A DNA stretch of 64,000 nt, from NCBI RefSeq assembly GCF_021800405.1, contig NZ_CP084550.1, positions 806,001-870,000 on the forward strand. Reading direction: 5' to 3'. The stretch comes from Arthrobacter sp. FW306-07-I. Its GTDB lineage: Bacteria > Actinomycetota > Actinomycetes > Actinomycetales > Micrococcaceae. Made by a program: the position numbers and the translations under genes. Positions 16,709-25,582 of this stretch are shown one piece after another (position 1 is the stretch's first letter; each line of letters begins with the position of its first letter). The notes under the pieces are model-generated. The model searched no databases, had not been told where the DNA came from, and was given only the letters and a program-made list of their open reading frames with translations.

Positions 16709-18481
16709 ATGCCAGAAACGTTGTTCACTTCCAGCTCCGACTCCCGCCAAGACCACTACGTCATCGGGGTGGACTACGGCACCCTTTCGGGCCGTGCCGT
16801 GGTGGTGCGGGTCCGCGACGGCAGGGAACTCGGCAGCGCCGTCCACGAGTACCCGCACGCGGTGGTCACCTATTCACTGCCCGAAGACACGGCGGGCGCC
16901 GAATCCGGCGGACGTCCCGCAAGGCTTCCCGGTGAATGGGCACTTCAGGTGCCCAACGACTACCGGGAAGTCCTGCGCAAGGCCATCCCCGCCGCAGTGG
17001 CGGACGCGGGGATCGATCCTGCCGCCGTCGTCGGCATCGCCACAGATTTCACCGCCTGCACCATGGTGCCGGTCAAGGCTGACGGCACCCCCCTGAACGA
17101 ACTGCCCGGCTTCGCCAACCGGCCGCACGCCTATGTGAAGCTCTGGCGCCACCACGCAGCGCAGGGGCAGGCTGACCGGATCAACCGGCTCGCTGCCGAC
17201 CGGGGCGAGGACTGGCTTCCACGCTACGGGGGACTGATCTCCTCCGAATGGGAGTTCGCCAAGGGCCTGCAACTGCTGGAAGAGGACCCGGAAGCATACG
17301 CCGCCATGGACCACTGGGTAGAGGCGGCCGACTGGATCGTCTGGCAGCTCTGCGGGCGCTACGTCCGCAACGCCTGCACCGCCGGCTACAAGGGCATCTA
17401 CCAGGATGGCCGGTATCCGTCCGAGGACTTCCTGGCGGCCCTGAACCCGGACTTCAAGGACTTTGTCAGCTCCAAGCTGGAGCACACCATCGGGCGGCTG
17501 GGGGACGCTGCCGGCACGCTCACCGCGGAGGCTGCTGCCTGGACCGGACTGCCGGAGGGCATCGCCGTGGCCGTGGGAAACGTTGACGCACACGTCACGG
17601 CCCCGGCTGCCAAGGCCGTGGACTCCGGCCAGCTGGTGGCCATCATGGGCACCTCCACCTGCCATGTCATGAACGGCACCGAACTCCGGGAGGTGCCCGG
17701 CATGTGCGGGGCAGTGGACGGCGGCATCGTGCCCGGCCTGTGGGGCTATGAGGCCGGCCAGTCCGGCGTGGGGGACATCTTTGGCTGGTTCACCAAGTAC
17801 GGCGTCCCGCCCGAATACCACCAGGCTGCCAAGGATGCGGGCCTGGGCATCCACGAGTACCTCACCGAACTCGCCTCGCGGCAGGCCATCGGGGAGCATG
17901 GCCTGATCGCCCTCGACTGGCACTCGGGCAACCGTTCGGTCCTGGTGGATCATGAGCTCTCCGGGATCGTGGTGGGCCAGACGCTGGCTACCAGGCCGGA
18001 AGACACGTACCGCGCGCTGCTCGAAGCCACGGCTTTCGGAACCCGCACCATCGTGGACGCCTTCCGCGATGCCGGTGTCCCGGTCAAGGAATTCATCGTG
18101 GCCGGCGGCCTGCTCAAAAACAAACTCCTGATGCAGATCTACGCGGACGCCACCGGCCTGCAGCTGTCCACCATCGGCTCCGGGCAGGGCCCGGCGCTGG
18201 GCTCGGCCATCCACGCCGCCGTCGCGGCGGGACAGTACGCGGACATCCGCGAAGCTGCCGCCGCCATGGGCGCCGAACCTGGGGAGGTCTACACCCCGAT
18301 ACCGGAAAACGTGGCCGCGTACGACGAACTGTTTCAGGAGTACAGAACGCTGCACGACTACTTCGGCCGCGGCAGCAATGACGTCATGCACCGGCTTAAG
18401 GCCATCCAGCGCAAGGCGGCCCGGACTGGGCTGCCGGGGACTGGCAACCTGTCGGCTACCGCTGTGGAGGTGTCCGCATGA
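16709..18481 (+). CDS. araB: Ribulokinase
   Basis: 590 residues of the FGGY carbohydrate kinase family, in the AraB subgroup. The N-terminal ATP-binding motif [16 protein letters not shown] (about 18-33), the [11 protein letters not shown] substrate segment, and the MGTSTCHV and [17 protein letters not shown] regions are typical of AraB. It phosphorylates L-ribulose to L-ribulose 5-phosphate in the cytoplasm. Length matches the family. It is the first gene of araBDA, divergent from the sugar importer, and overlaps araD by 4 bp (ATGA). Expression should be released when arabinose relieves the LacI-type repressor. Confidence 0.96.
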   Translation: MPETLFTSSSDSRQDHYVIGVDYGTLSGRAVVVRVRDGRELGSAVHEYPHAVVTYSLPEDTAGAESGGRPARLPGEWALQVPNDYREVLRKAIPAAVADAGIDPAAVVGIATDFTACTMVPVKADGTPLNELPGFANRPHAYVKLWRHHAAQGQADRINRLAADRGEDWLPRYGGLISSEWEFAKGLQLLEEDPEAYAAMDHWVEAADWIVWQLCGRYVRNACTAGYKGIYQDGRYPSEDFLAALNPDFKDFVSSKLEHTIGRLGDAAGTLTAEAAAWTGLPEGIAVAVGNVDAHVTAPAAKAVDSGQLVAIMGTSTCHVMNGTELREVPGMCGAVDGGIVPGLWGYEAGQSGVGDIFGWFTKYGVPPEYHQAAKDAGLGIHEYLTELASRQAIGEHGLIALDWHSGNRSVLVDHELSGIVVGQTLATRPEDTYRALLEATAFGTRTIVDAFRDAGVPVKEFIVAGGLLKNKLLMQIYADATGLQLSTIGSGQGPALGSAIHAAVAAGQYADIREAAAAMGAEPGEVYTPIPENVAAYDELFQEYRTLHDYFGRGSNDVMHRLKAIQRKAARTGLPGTGNLSATAVEVSA

Positions 18482-19206
18482 CCGCCGGTACCGGGGTAAC
18501 TCCGGCGATCCTGCAAACCATCGCCCGGATCCGGGAGGAAGTCTGCGCCCTGCACGCCGAGCTCACCAGGTATGAACTGGTGGTGTGGACCGCAGGCAAC
18601 GTTTCGGCCCGTGTACCGGGAACAGACCTCATGGTCATCAAGCCCTCCGGCGTCTCCTACCAGGAGCTGACCCCGGAGCAGATGATTGTGACCGACCTGC
18701 ACGGCACCCCGGTTCGGGGCACCAACGTCGGTGGTGGCGGGACCGTGGATTGGGGCAACCCGCCGCTGTCGCCGTCCTCGGACACGGCCGCCCATGCCTA
18801 TGTGTACCGGCACATGCCCGAGGTGGGCGGGGTGGTGCACACCCACTCCACCTACGCCACCGCCTGGGCCGCCAGGGGAGAAGCCATCCCGTGCGTGCTG
18901 ACCATGATGGGTGACGAGTTCGGCGGCGAGATTCCGGTGGGACCGTTCGCGCTGATCGGCGATGACTCGATCGGCCAGGGCATCGTGGAGACGCTGAAGA
19001 ACTGCAACTCGCCCGCGGTCCTGATGCAGAACCACGGCCCGTTCACCATCGGCAAGGATGCCCGGTCCGCCGTGAAGGCCGCCGTCATGTGCGAGGAAGT
19101 TGCGCGGACCGTGCATATTTCCCGGCAACTCGGTGAACCGCTGCCCATCAAGCAGGACCACATCGACTCCCTCTACGCCCGCTACCAGAACGTGTACGGC
19201 CAGTAG
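18478..19206 (+). CDS. araD: L-ribulose-5-phosphate 4-epimerase
   Basis: 242 residues of the class II aldolase/adducin fold. The zinc-binding [14 protein letters not shown] motif (about residues 120-133) and the later [10 protein letters not shown] histidine are present, as is the TAGNVSAR phosphate-binding segment near residue 38. It converts L-ribulose 5-phosphate to D-xylulose 5-phosphate, which enters the pentose phosphate pathway. The ATG overlaps the end of araB, so the two are coupled. It is slightly longer than the E. coli enzyme, which is common in actinobacteria. Together with AraB and AraA it completes the arabinose route. Confidence 0.95.
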   Translation: MTAGTGVTPAILQTIARIREEVCALHAELTRYELVVWTAGNVSARVPGTDLMVIKPSGVSYQELTPEQMIVTDLHGTPVRGTNVGGGGTVDWGNPPLSPSSDTAAHAYVYRHMPEVGGVVHTHSTYATAWAARGEAIPCVLTMMGDEFGGEIPVGPFALIGDDSIGQGIVETLKNCNSPAVLMQNHGPFTIGKDARSAVKAAVMCEEVARTVHISRQLGEPLPIKQDHIDSLYARYQNVYGQ

Positions 19207-19234
19207 GCCAAGAACCGACTTTCCAGGAGAATCC

Positions 19235-20755
19235 ATGAGCACCGCAGCAAACACCTCCCTCGACGGCTACGAGGTCTGGTTCCTCACCGGCAGCCAGCAC
19301 CTCTACGGCGAGGAGGTCCTCAAGCAGGTAGCTGCCCAGTCACAGGAGATTGCCAACCAGCTCAACGCATCCTCCGCGGTGCCGGTGCGGATCGTGTGGA
19401 AGCCGGTCCTCACCGATTCGGACGCCATCCGCCGCACCGCGCTGGAGGCGAACTCGGATGATTCCGTGATCGGCGTGACTGCCTGGATGCACACCTTCAG
19501 CCCCGCCAAAATGTGGATCCAGGGCCTGGACCTGCTGCGCAAGCCACTGCTGCACCTGCACACGCAGGCCAACCGCGACCTGCCCTGGGCGGACATCGAC
19601 TTCGACTTCATGAACCTGAACCAGGCCGCGCATGGCGACCGCGAGTTCGGCTACATCCAGTCACGCCTGGGCATTGCCCGGAAGACGGTCGTCGGGCACG
19701 TCTCCAACCCCGAGGTCGCCCGCCAGGTCGGTTCCTGGCAGCGCGCCGCCGCCGGCTGGGCTGCCGTCCGGACCCTGCGGCTGACCCGCTTCGGGGACAA
19801 CATGCGCAACGTGGCCGTCACCGAGGGCGACAAGACGGAGGCCGAGCTGCGGTTCGGCGTCGCGGTCAACACCTGGTCCGTGAACGAACTCGCCGACGCC
19901 GTGCACGGCGCTGCAGAGTCCGACGTCGACGCCCTGGTGGCGGAATACGAGGACCTTTATGACGTGGTGCCGGAGCTCCGCGCAGGCGCGGCCCGGCACG
20001 AATCGCTGCGGTACGGCGCCCGGATTGAACTGGGATTGCGCAGCTTCCTGGAGGGCAACGGGTCCGCGGCATTCACCACGTCCTTCGAGGACCTGGGAGC
20101 CCTCCGCCAGCTGCCCGGACTGGCGGTGCAGCGGCTCATGGCCGCCGGCTACGGCTTCGGCGCCGAGGGTGACTGGAAGACCGCCATCCTGGTGCGCGCT
20201 GCCAAGGTGATGGGTGCCGGCCTGCCCGGCGGGGCCTCCCTGATGGAGGACTACACCTACCACCTGGAACCGGGATCCGAGAAGATCCTGGGCGCCCACA
20301 TGCTGGAGGTCTGCCCCTCCCTGACCGCGCAGACGCCGCGCCTGGAAATCCACCCGCTGGGCATCGGCGGCAAGGAAGACCCCGTTCGCCTGGTGTTCGA
20401 CGCTGACGCCTCCCCGGGCGTCGTCGTCGCCCTGTCGGACATGCGGGACCGATTCCGCCTGGTGGCCAACGCCGTCGACGTCGTTCCCCTTGACCAGCCG
20501 CTGCCCAACCTGCCCGTGGCCCGTGCCCTGTGGCAGCCCAAGCCGGACTTCGCCACCTCCGCCGCCGCCTGGCTCACCGCCGGCGCCGCGCACCACACCG
20601 TCCTCTCCACCCAGGTGGGGATGGATGTGTTCGAGGACTTCGCGGAAATCGCCAGGACCGAACTGCTCACCATCGACGAAGGCACCACCATCCGCCAGTT
20701 CAAGAAAGACCTGAACTGGAACGCCGCCTACTACAAGCTGGCCGGGGGGATCTGA
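19235..20755 (+). CDS. araA: L-arabinose isomerase
   Basis: 506 residues, the normal length for AraA. The start is the ATG at 19235 behind CAGGAGA; an in-frame extension upstream overlaps araD and is rejected. Family hallmarks are [12 protein letters not shown] near the N-terminus, [12 protein letters not shown], the [12 protein letters not shown] stretch, and metal-binding residues in GAEGDWKTA and [11 protein letters not shown]. It converts L-arabinose to L-ribulose. It sits 28 bp after araD and 6 bp before the LacI gene, so the four genes form one operon. Confidence 0.96.
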   Translation: MSTAANTSLDGYEVWFLTGSQHLYGEEVLKQVAAQSQEIANQLNASSAVPVRIVWKPVLTDSDAIRRTALEANSDDSVIGVTAWMHTFSPAKMWIQGLDLLRKPLLHLHTQANRDLPWADIDFDFMNLNQAAHGDREFGYIQSRLGIARKTVVGHVSNPEVARQVGSWQRAAAGWAAVRTLRLTRFGDNMRNVAVTEGDKTEAELRFGVAVNTWSVNELADAVHGAAESDVDALVAEYEDLYDVVPELRAGAARHESLRYGARIELGLRSFLEGNGSAAFTTSFEDLGALRQLPGLAVQRLMAAGYGFGAEGDWKTAILVRAAKVMGAGLPGGASLMEDYTYHLEPGSEKILGAHMLEVCPSLTAQTPRLEIHPLGIGGKEDPVRLVFDADASPGVVVALSDMRDRFRLVANAVDVVPLDQPLPNLPVARALWQPKPDFATSAAAWLTAGAAHHTVLSTQVGMDVFEDFAEIARTELLTIDEGTTIRQFKKDLNWNAAYYKLAGGI

Positions 20756-20761
20756 CCACGC

Positions 20762-21760
20762 ATGGTGCGGCGGCCGAGGCTTGAGGACGTGGCGGAGCTG
20801 GCCGGCGTCTCGCACCAGACAGTATCCCGGGTAGTCAACTGCCACCCGAATGTGAGCGCGGGGACCCGTGAGAGGGTGGAGGCGGCGATTGCCCAGCTGG
20901 GCTACCGCCGCAACTCCGCTGCCCGGAGCCTGGTCACCCGGCGCTCGCAGACCATCGGGGTGCTGGCCAGCGAACTCTCGCAGTACGGGCCTGCCAACAC
21001 TTTGCTGGGGGTGGAACGCGCCGCACGGGACGCCGGGTACTTCGTCAGCGTCGCTGCCCTGCGGGAGGTCAACCGTGATGCGATCCTGGCTGCCGTCCGG
21101 CACTTCCTGGACCAGTCGGTGGAAGGCATCGTGGTGATTGTTCCGCACCTTGAGATGCCCGCCGCCCTCGCGGAACTGCCCCTTGGAGTGCCTGTGGTGG
21201 CCGTGGGGACCACAGGAAACGACGCTGTTGGCGGGGTCAAGGTGGACCAGCGCCGGGGGGTCGAACTGGCCGTGCGGCACCTCATCGGACAGGGCCATGT
21301 CCGCATCGGACACGTGGCCGGGCCCCAGGACTGGATTGATGCGGTGGCGCGCGCGGACGGCTGGCGGTGCACCCTGGACGCGGCCGGTCTCGAGGCCGAT
21401 CTCATGATCGAGGGGGACTGGAGCGCCGGGAGCGGTTATGCCATTGGCCGGCAAGTGGCAGCCACCCGACGTGCCACTGCGCTGTTTGTGGGCAACGACC
21501 AGATGGCGCTGGGGGTCCTGCGTGCCTTGAATGAGGCGGGTATCAAGGTACCGGAGGACATATCCGTGGTGGGCTTCGACGACCAGCCCGAAGCCGGCTA
21601 TTTCAGCCCGCCGCTGACGGTGGTCCGGCAGGACTTCGAAGAACTGGGCCGGCGGTGCATGGACATGATGCTCAAGGCACTGGACGGTATGGACGGGCCG
21701 CAGACCCTGGTGGTGGAGCCCGAACTCGTCCTGCGCAGCAGCACCGCTCCGCCCTCCTGA
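20762..21760 (+). CDS. LacI family transcriptional regulator, probable arabinose repressor
   Basis: 332 residues. The N-terminal helix-turn-helix and hinge (about 1-60: LEDVAELAGVSHQTVSRVVN, then a hinge helix with RRNSAARSLV) are followed by a periplasmic-binding-protein-like sugar domain ending with VVGFDDQPEAGYFSPPLT. It begins 6 bp after araA and is co-transcribed, so it is probably autoregulated. Its best candidate targets are the two inverted 17-bp sites between the ABC operon and araB. It belongs to LacI, not to the GntR-type AraR of Bacillus. The ligand, arabinose or a phosphorylated intermediate, is inferred. Confidence 0.9.
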   Translation: MVRRPRLEDVAELAGVSHQTVSRVVNCHPNVSAGTRERVEAAIAQLGYRRNSAARSLVTRRSQTIGVLASELSQYGPANTLLGVERAARDAGYFVSVAALREVNRDAILAAVRHFLDQSVEGIVVIVPHLEMPAALAELPLGVPVVAVGTTGNDAVGGVKVDQRRGVELAVRHLIGQGHVRIGHVAGPQDWIDAVARADGWRCTLDAAGLEADLMIEGDWSAGSGYAIGRQVAATRRATALFVGNDQMALGVLRALNEAGIKVPEDISVVGFDDQPEAGYFSPPLTVVRQDFEELGRRCMDMMLKALDGMDGPQTLVVEPELVLRSSTAPPS

Positions 21761-21837
21761 GCTTCCGGCAGCCGATTTAATCCGGGGGAGACCCACACGA
21801 AACGTGGCCACAACAATCGCTGCGTACGTTGGCAGGC

Positions 21838-22041
21838 ATGACGGCAACCCTGCTTATCCGGCTCCGCGACTGGCTGCTGGACACGTTCACGTATGAATCC
21901 GAGTCCCAGGCCACAGGCGCTATGGCTGAAGCCACCCGCTGGGGCTGGCTGCCGGCACTGAGCGGGGTGTCCGCGGGAGCGGATCACGCCCGCTCCGAGC
22001 ATGCGGCAGCAGGGGCCGAAACCAGCGCTATGTCTGGTTGA
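21838..22041 (+). CDS. Small hypothetical protein (weak)
   Basis: A 67-residue frame beginning MTATLLIRLRDWLLD, with an amphipathic N-terminus and an Ala/Ser/Gly-rich C-terminus. There is no clear ribosome site, only a loose GGCAGG directly upstream. I do not recognise the protein. It lies between the arabinose operon and the DUF4193 gene with its own short intergenic regions. It could be a chance frame. Confidence 0.3.
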   Translation: MTATLLIRLRDWLLDTFTYESESQATGAMAEATRWGWLPALSGVSAGADHARSEHAAAGAETSAMSG

Positions 22042-22133
22042 GCACACTATTGCGCCACTAGCGTTGTAATGCCCTAAACTGCTTCACTGAGGTGCCTGAA
22101 ATGGCGCTGCGCAGCAACGAAAGTGAACACGCT

Positions 22134-22436
22134 ATGGCTACCGATTACGATGCTCCACGCAAGCAGGAAGAAGAGTCGCCCGCTGACTCTCTCGAGGCCC
22201 TCCAGGCGTCACGGAGCGGCAACGCGCAGACGGCGGTTATCGATGTTGACGAAAACGACACCGCTGAAGGTATTGACCTGCCCGGCGCCGACCTGTCCAA
22301 CGAGGAACTGACCGTTATTGTGGTTCCCGAGCAGTCCGACGAGTTCACCTGCTCGTCGTGCTTCCTGGTCCGCCACCGGTCACAGGTTGCACGTGAAAAG
22401 AACGGCCTGAAGTACTGCCGCGACTGCGAAGGCTAA
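22134..22436 (+). CDS. DUF4193 domain protein (zinc-ribbon-like)
   Basis: 100 residues beginning MATDYDAPRKQEEES, the usual start of this actinobacterial family; a longer in-frame reading is rejected. The N-terminal half is acidic and disordered. The C-terminal half has two CxxC pairs, CSSC and CRDC, about 25 residues apart and joined by a basic stretch, which should bind one zinc ion. The family is conserved across Actinobacteria with no established function. A strong rho-independent terminator follows 12 bp after the stop, so the gene is monocistronic. Confidence 0.88.
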   Translation: MATDYDAPRKQEEESPADSLEALQASRSGNAQTAVIDVDENDTAEGIDLPGADLSNEELTVIVVPEQSDEFTCSSCFLVRHRSQVAREKNGLKYCRDCEG

Positions 22437-22447
22437 GACTTTTTCCT

Positions 22448-22476
22448 GCACCGGCCGCCCCTGGGGTGGCCGGTGC
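22448..22476 (+). terminator. Rho-independent terminator after DUF4193
   Basis: GCACCGGCC (22448-22456) pairs with GGCCGGTGC (22468-22476) around an 11-nt loop, followed by TTTCTTGT. Confidence 0.85.
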
Positions 22477-22612
22477 TTTCTTGTCCTGCGTGCTTCTTTT
22501 TCGAGCCGTCGATCTCCGGCCGCCGTCGTTATCAAAATGACCCCTCGTCTCCGGGGAGGAACACTCCTACGCTGGAAGCATCCAATGGCTTTGAATCCTG
22601 GATGGCACAGCA

Positions 22613-23158
22613 ATGAAAAAGTTCTCCATCTGGCTCGCAGCCCTCATGCTGGCTGTAGGGCTGGGAATCGTAGTCCAGGGACCTGCCTCGGCGGCTCCCT
22701 ACTGCGGGCTCACCTGGGGCTCGCTGGCGAAATCCGGGCAGGACACCGGTACCGCATCCGTCACCAATGTCCGCACGGGGCGGCACTACTGCTTCGACCG
22801 GCTGGTGGTTGACCTCAACGGCCCTGCCGTCGCCTACACCGTTCAGTACGTGCCGCGGATTGAGCAGGAGGGCTCGGGGCTTCCCATTCCGGTGCGGGGT
22901 GGTGCGCGCCTGCACATCAGCATCAAGGCGCCCTCCTACGACGAGAACGGCAACGCCACCTACAACCCCGCGGACAGGAACGAACTCAGCAACGTTTCCG
23001 GCTACCAGACCTTCCGCCAGGTCGTCTCTGCAGGAAGCTTCGAAGGGTACACCAGCCTGGGCCTGGGCGTCCGCGCCCGCCTTCCGTTCCGGGTCTTCAC
23101 CCTTGACGGTCCGGGTTCCGGCTCCCGCGTGGTGATCGACGTGGCGCACTATTGGTGA
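22613..23158 (+). CDS. Secreted protein, AMIN-like domain family
   Basis: 181 residues. A Sec signal peptide is clear: MKKFSIWLAALMLAVGLGIVV, then a cleavage site after GPASA. The mature part (about 150 residues) is a beta-rich domain with two cysteines (PYCGLTWGS and HYCFDRL) and repeated phrases such as DRLVVDLNG, YNVQYVP-like and SRVVIDVAHYW. This matches the AMIN-like domain family of actinobacterial exported proteins, whose role is unknown, although AMIN domains elsewhere bind cell-wall polymers. The gene is alone and convergent with the permease gene, separated from it by a bidirectional terminator. Confidence 0.75.
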   Translation: MKKFSIWLAALMLAVGLGIVVQGPASAAPYCGLTWGSLAKSGQDTGTASVTNVRTGRHYCFDRLVVDLNGPAVAYTVQYVPRIEQEGSGLPIPVRGGARLHISIKAPSYDENGNATYNPADRNELSNVSGYQTFRQVVSAGSFEGYTSLGLGVRARLPFRVFTLDGPGSGSRVVIDVAHYW

Positions 23159-23180
23159 CCGATCCGTCGTCGTAAAACCA

Positions 23181-23218
23181 AAAAGGTGCCGCGCCCCTGA
23201 CGGGGCACGGCACCTTTT
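23181..23218. terminator. Bidirectional terminator
   Basis: AAAAGGTGCCG (23181-23191) pairs with CGGCACCTTTT (23208-23218), and an inner GCCCC/GGGGC extends the stem. A and T runs flank both sides, so it can end both convergent genes. Confidence 0.9.
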
Positions 23219-23229
23219 CTGCGCTGTCC

Positions 23230-24786
23230 TTACTCCGGAACCACGAGGGCGGGAGTATCGCGCTTCAGGGTTTCACCGCGGAAGAAGCCGGGGTGGGTGC
23301 GGGACATGACCAGCATGACGACGCCGCCCAGGGCCAGGATGCCGATGCCCAGGATGAACACCAAGCCCACGCCGAAGACCTCCGAACCGCTGCCGAATTC
23401 CGGGGCCAGGCTGTCCACGGCGGTCTGGAAGAACACCACGAACAGGCCCACGCCGCCCACCACCGGGCACACCAGCCGGAACAGGAAGTGGCGTGCGCTG
23501 TTGAACAGGCTGTGGCGGAAGTACCAGGTGCAGGCAAGCGCTGTGAGGCCGTAGTAGAAGCAGATCATCAGGCCCAGGGCCAGGATGGTGTCGTTCAGGA
23601 CGTTCTCGCTGACCACGTGCATCACGGCGTAGAAGCCCGCGGAGATGATGCCGGCCGCGATGGTGGCGAAGCCCGGCGTCGCGAACTTCCTGCTGATCCG
23701 GCTGAAGGGCTCCGGCAGCGCACCGTAGTGCGCCATGGCCAGCAGGCTCCGGGACGGTGACATGAACGTGGACTGCAGGGATGCAGCGGAGCTGGAGAGT
23801 ACGGCGAGGGACATCAGGATGGCGAAGGGACCCATGATGGGGGAGGCCAGTGCGGTGAAGATGTTCTCGTGGTTCTCGGCGTTGTTCAGGCCGTTGCCGG
23901 TATCGCCAACGCCTGCGAACATCATGGTGGCGATGCTGACCAGGAGGTAGATGGCAAGGACGATGACAGCCGTCAGCGTTCCTGCCACGCCGGCGGTCTT
24001 CTTACCGTTGGCCGTCTCCTCGTTGACGGTGAGGCAGACGTCCCAGCCCCAGTAGACGAAGATCGACAGGGAGATGCCCGCGGCAACCTGGCCGAAGGTC
24101 TCGATCTTGGTCACGTCGAACCAGTCCCAGCTGAACGGGATGGCCGTTTCAGAGGTGGACCAGTTGGCAAAGGCCAAGCCCACGAACAGGCCCAGGACCA
24201 GCAGTTGGAAGCCCACCAGGCTGTACTGCACCAGCTTGGTGGTGTGCATCCCGCGGTAGCTGACCCAGACGGCCAGCGCCACGAAGACGAAGCAGGTGAG
24301 CACGTTCAGGGCTTTGTTGTCCGCCAGGTCTGCGAGCTCGGGGGAGCCGGTGAGCTGGGACAGGAAAAGGTAGAAGAAGTCGACGGCGACGCCGGCGAGG
24401 TTGGACAGCACGATGATGTTGGCCGCCAGCAGGCCCCAGCCGCCCATCCACCCGATCCATGGCCCGAAGGCCTTGGTCACCCAGGTGAAGGTGGTGCCGC
24501 TGTCCGGGGAATCGGCGTTGAGTTCCCGGTAGGAGAGCGAAACCAGGATCATGGGGATGAACCCGATCAGGAAGATGACTGGCAGCTGGAGGCCGGCTTC
24601 GTTGACGGTGGGGCCCAGCGCGCTGGTGAGGGTGTAGGCGGGGGCAATGGTCGAAATGCCCAGGACGACGACGGCGAGGAGCCCGAGCTGCCCGCCCTTG
24701 AGGCCCTTGTCGCTGAAGCCGTCCGCGGCCGGCGCATGGACATGCGGACCGGACTTGGAAGTGCTGGTGCGGATTGTCTCTGTCAT
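23230..24786 (-). CDS. APC family amino acid permease
   Basis: 518 residues with about 12-14 membrane segments. The start at 24786 gives MTETIRTS; a longer reading extends through the promoter region and is rejected. The LGISTIAPAYTLTSALG segment in TM1 and SLSYRELNADSPDSGTTFTWVTKAFG in TM2-3 are APC superfamily hallmarks. It probably imports an amino acid or amine with protons or sodium; the substrate cannot be named. It is monocistronic, ending at the terminator at 23181-23218. Two similar palindromic motifs lie in the upstream region. Confidence 0.88.
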   Translation of the reverse strand: MTETIRTSTSKSGPHVHAPAADGFSDKGLKGGQLGLLAVVVLGISTIAPAYTLTSALGPTVNEAGLQLPVIFLIGFIPMILVSLSYRELNADSPDSGTTFTWVTKAFGPWIGWMGGWGLLAANIIVLSNLAGVAVDFFYLFLSQLTGSPELADLADNKALNVLTCFVFVALAVWVSYRGMHTTKLVQYSLVGFQLLVLGLFVGLAFANWSTSETAIPFSWDWFDVTKIETFGQVAAGISLSIFVYWGWDVCLTVNEETANGKKTAGVAGTLTAVIVLAIYLLVSIATMMFAGVGDTGNGLNNAENHENIFTALASPIMGPFAILMSLAVLSSSAASLQSTFMSPSRSLLAMAHYGALPEPFSRISRKFATPGFATIAAGIISAGFYAVMHVVSENVLNDTILALGLMICFYYGLTALACTWYFRHSLFNSARHFLFRLVCPVVGGVGLFVVFFQTAVDSLAPEFGSGSEVFGVGLVFILGIGILALGGVVMLVMSRTHPGFFRGETLKRDTPALVVPE

Positions 24787-24827
24787 GGCACCACTTTCTG
24801 AAAAGGCTGTGAGACGGTCGTCACTAT

Positions 24828-24895
24828 ATGAATGGCGTTCATTTAGTATGGGGGTGCCCGGCGTGTGATGCAAGACGCAATATGAATCACATTCG
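24828..24895. promoter_or_regulatory. Two related palindromic motifs upstream of the APC permease
   Basis: ATGAATGGCGTTCAT (24828-24842) and GAATCACATTC (24885-24895, preceded by TAT) share a TATGAAT left half and an inverted right half. They sit 42 and about 100 bp upstream of the permease start. They look like binding sites of an unidentified regulator. Confidence 0.4.
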
Positions 24896-25009
24896 TTTGT
24901 GACTCGTTTGCGGAATTAGTAAGCTCGCTGATGAATTGTCGGAAGTGCTGCCGCCGCGGGGTCCGCGGCTGGTAGCGTCTGGCATATTGGACCACTTTGA
25001 GGAGGATGC

Positions 25010-25489
25010 ATGAAAGCTTCACCCACACTGACCAACAACCTGCAGGCTGTCCTTGCAGACCTGATTGAGCTCCATGTCCAGGGAAAGCAGGCGCACTGGA
25101 ACATCGTGGGCACCAACTTCCGCGACCTTCACCTCCAGCTGGACGAGATCGTGGACGCCGCCCGCCAGTTTGCCGACGACACCGCCGAGCGGATGCGGGC
25201 CCTGCATGCGCTTCCGGACGGACGCAGCTCCACCGTTGCCGAAACCACCAGCCTGGCCCAGTTCCCTGAAGGGCTGATCAGCACCGAGGATGCCATCGAG
25301 CGGATCGTCGCCGCCATGGAGGCGGCCGTGGGCACCATGCGCAAGGTCCATGACGAAGTGGACGAGGAGGACCCCACCTCGGCGGACCTCCTGCATGAGT
25401 TCATCGCCCGGCTGGAGCAGTTCGCCTGGATGGTGCAGGCCGAAAACATGAAGCCAACCGCCAAGGTCACGGCTGCCGACTCGAAGTAG
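25010..25489 (+). CDS. dps: Dps family ferritin-like protein
   Basis: 159 residues with the Dps/MrgA four-helix fold. The ferroxidase-site pattern is intact: QAHWNIVGTNFRDLHLQLDEIVDAARQFADDTAERM-type sequence at about residues 27-63, with His, His, Asp and Glu ligands at the dimer interface. Dps proteins form dodecamers that oxidise and store iron with hydrogen peroxide and may coat DNA in stationary phase. A strong GGAGG stands 4 nt before the ATG. It is divergent from the permease gene and followed by a hairpin. The short N-terminus lacks a lysine-rich tail, so DNA binding may be weak. Confidence 0.92.
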   Translation: MKASPTLTNNLQAVLADLIELHVQGKQAHWNIVGTNFRDLHLQLDEIVDAARQFADDTAERMRALHALPDGRSSTVAETTSLAQFPEGLISTEDAIERIVAAMEAAVGTMRKVHDEVDEEDPTSADLLHEFIARLEQFAWMVQAENMKPTAKVTAADSK

Positions 25490-25513
25490 CGGGCACTTCA
25501 CGGGGCGCCCGGT

Positions 25514-25535
25514 GCCGAGGGGATTCCTCCTCGGC
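25514..25535. terminator. Hairpin between dps and the DHA2 exporter
   Basis: GCCGAGG (25514-25520) pairs with CCTCGGC (25529-25535), extended by outer CCCGG/CCGGG bases. It lies between two convergent genes. Confidence 0.7.
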
Positions 25536-25582
25536 CCCGGGCACTTTCTGTTGCCCGGACCGTTCCAGGCGGCCCGGCGGCA

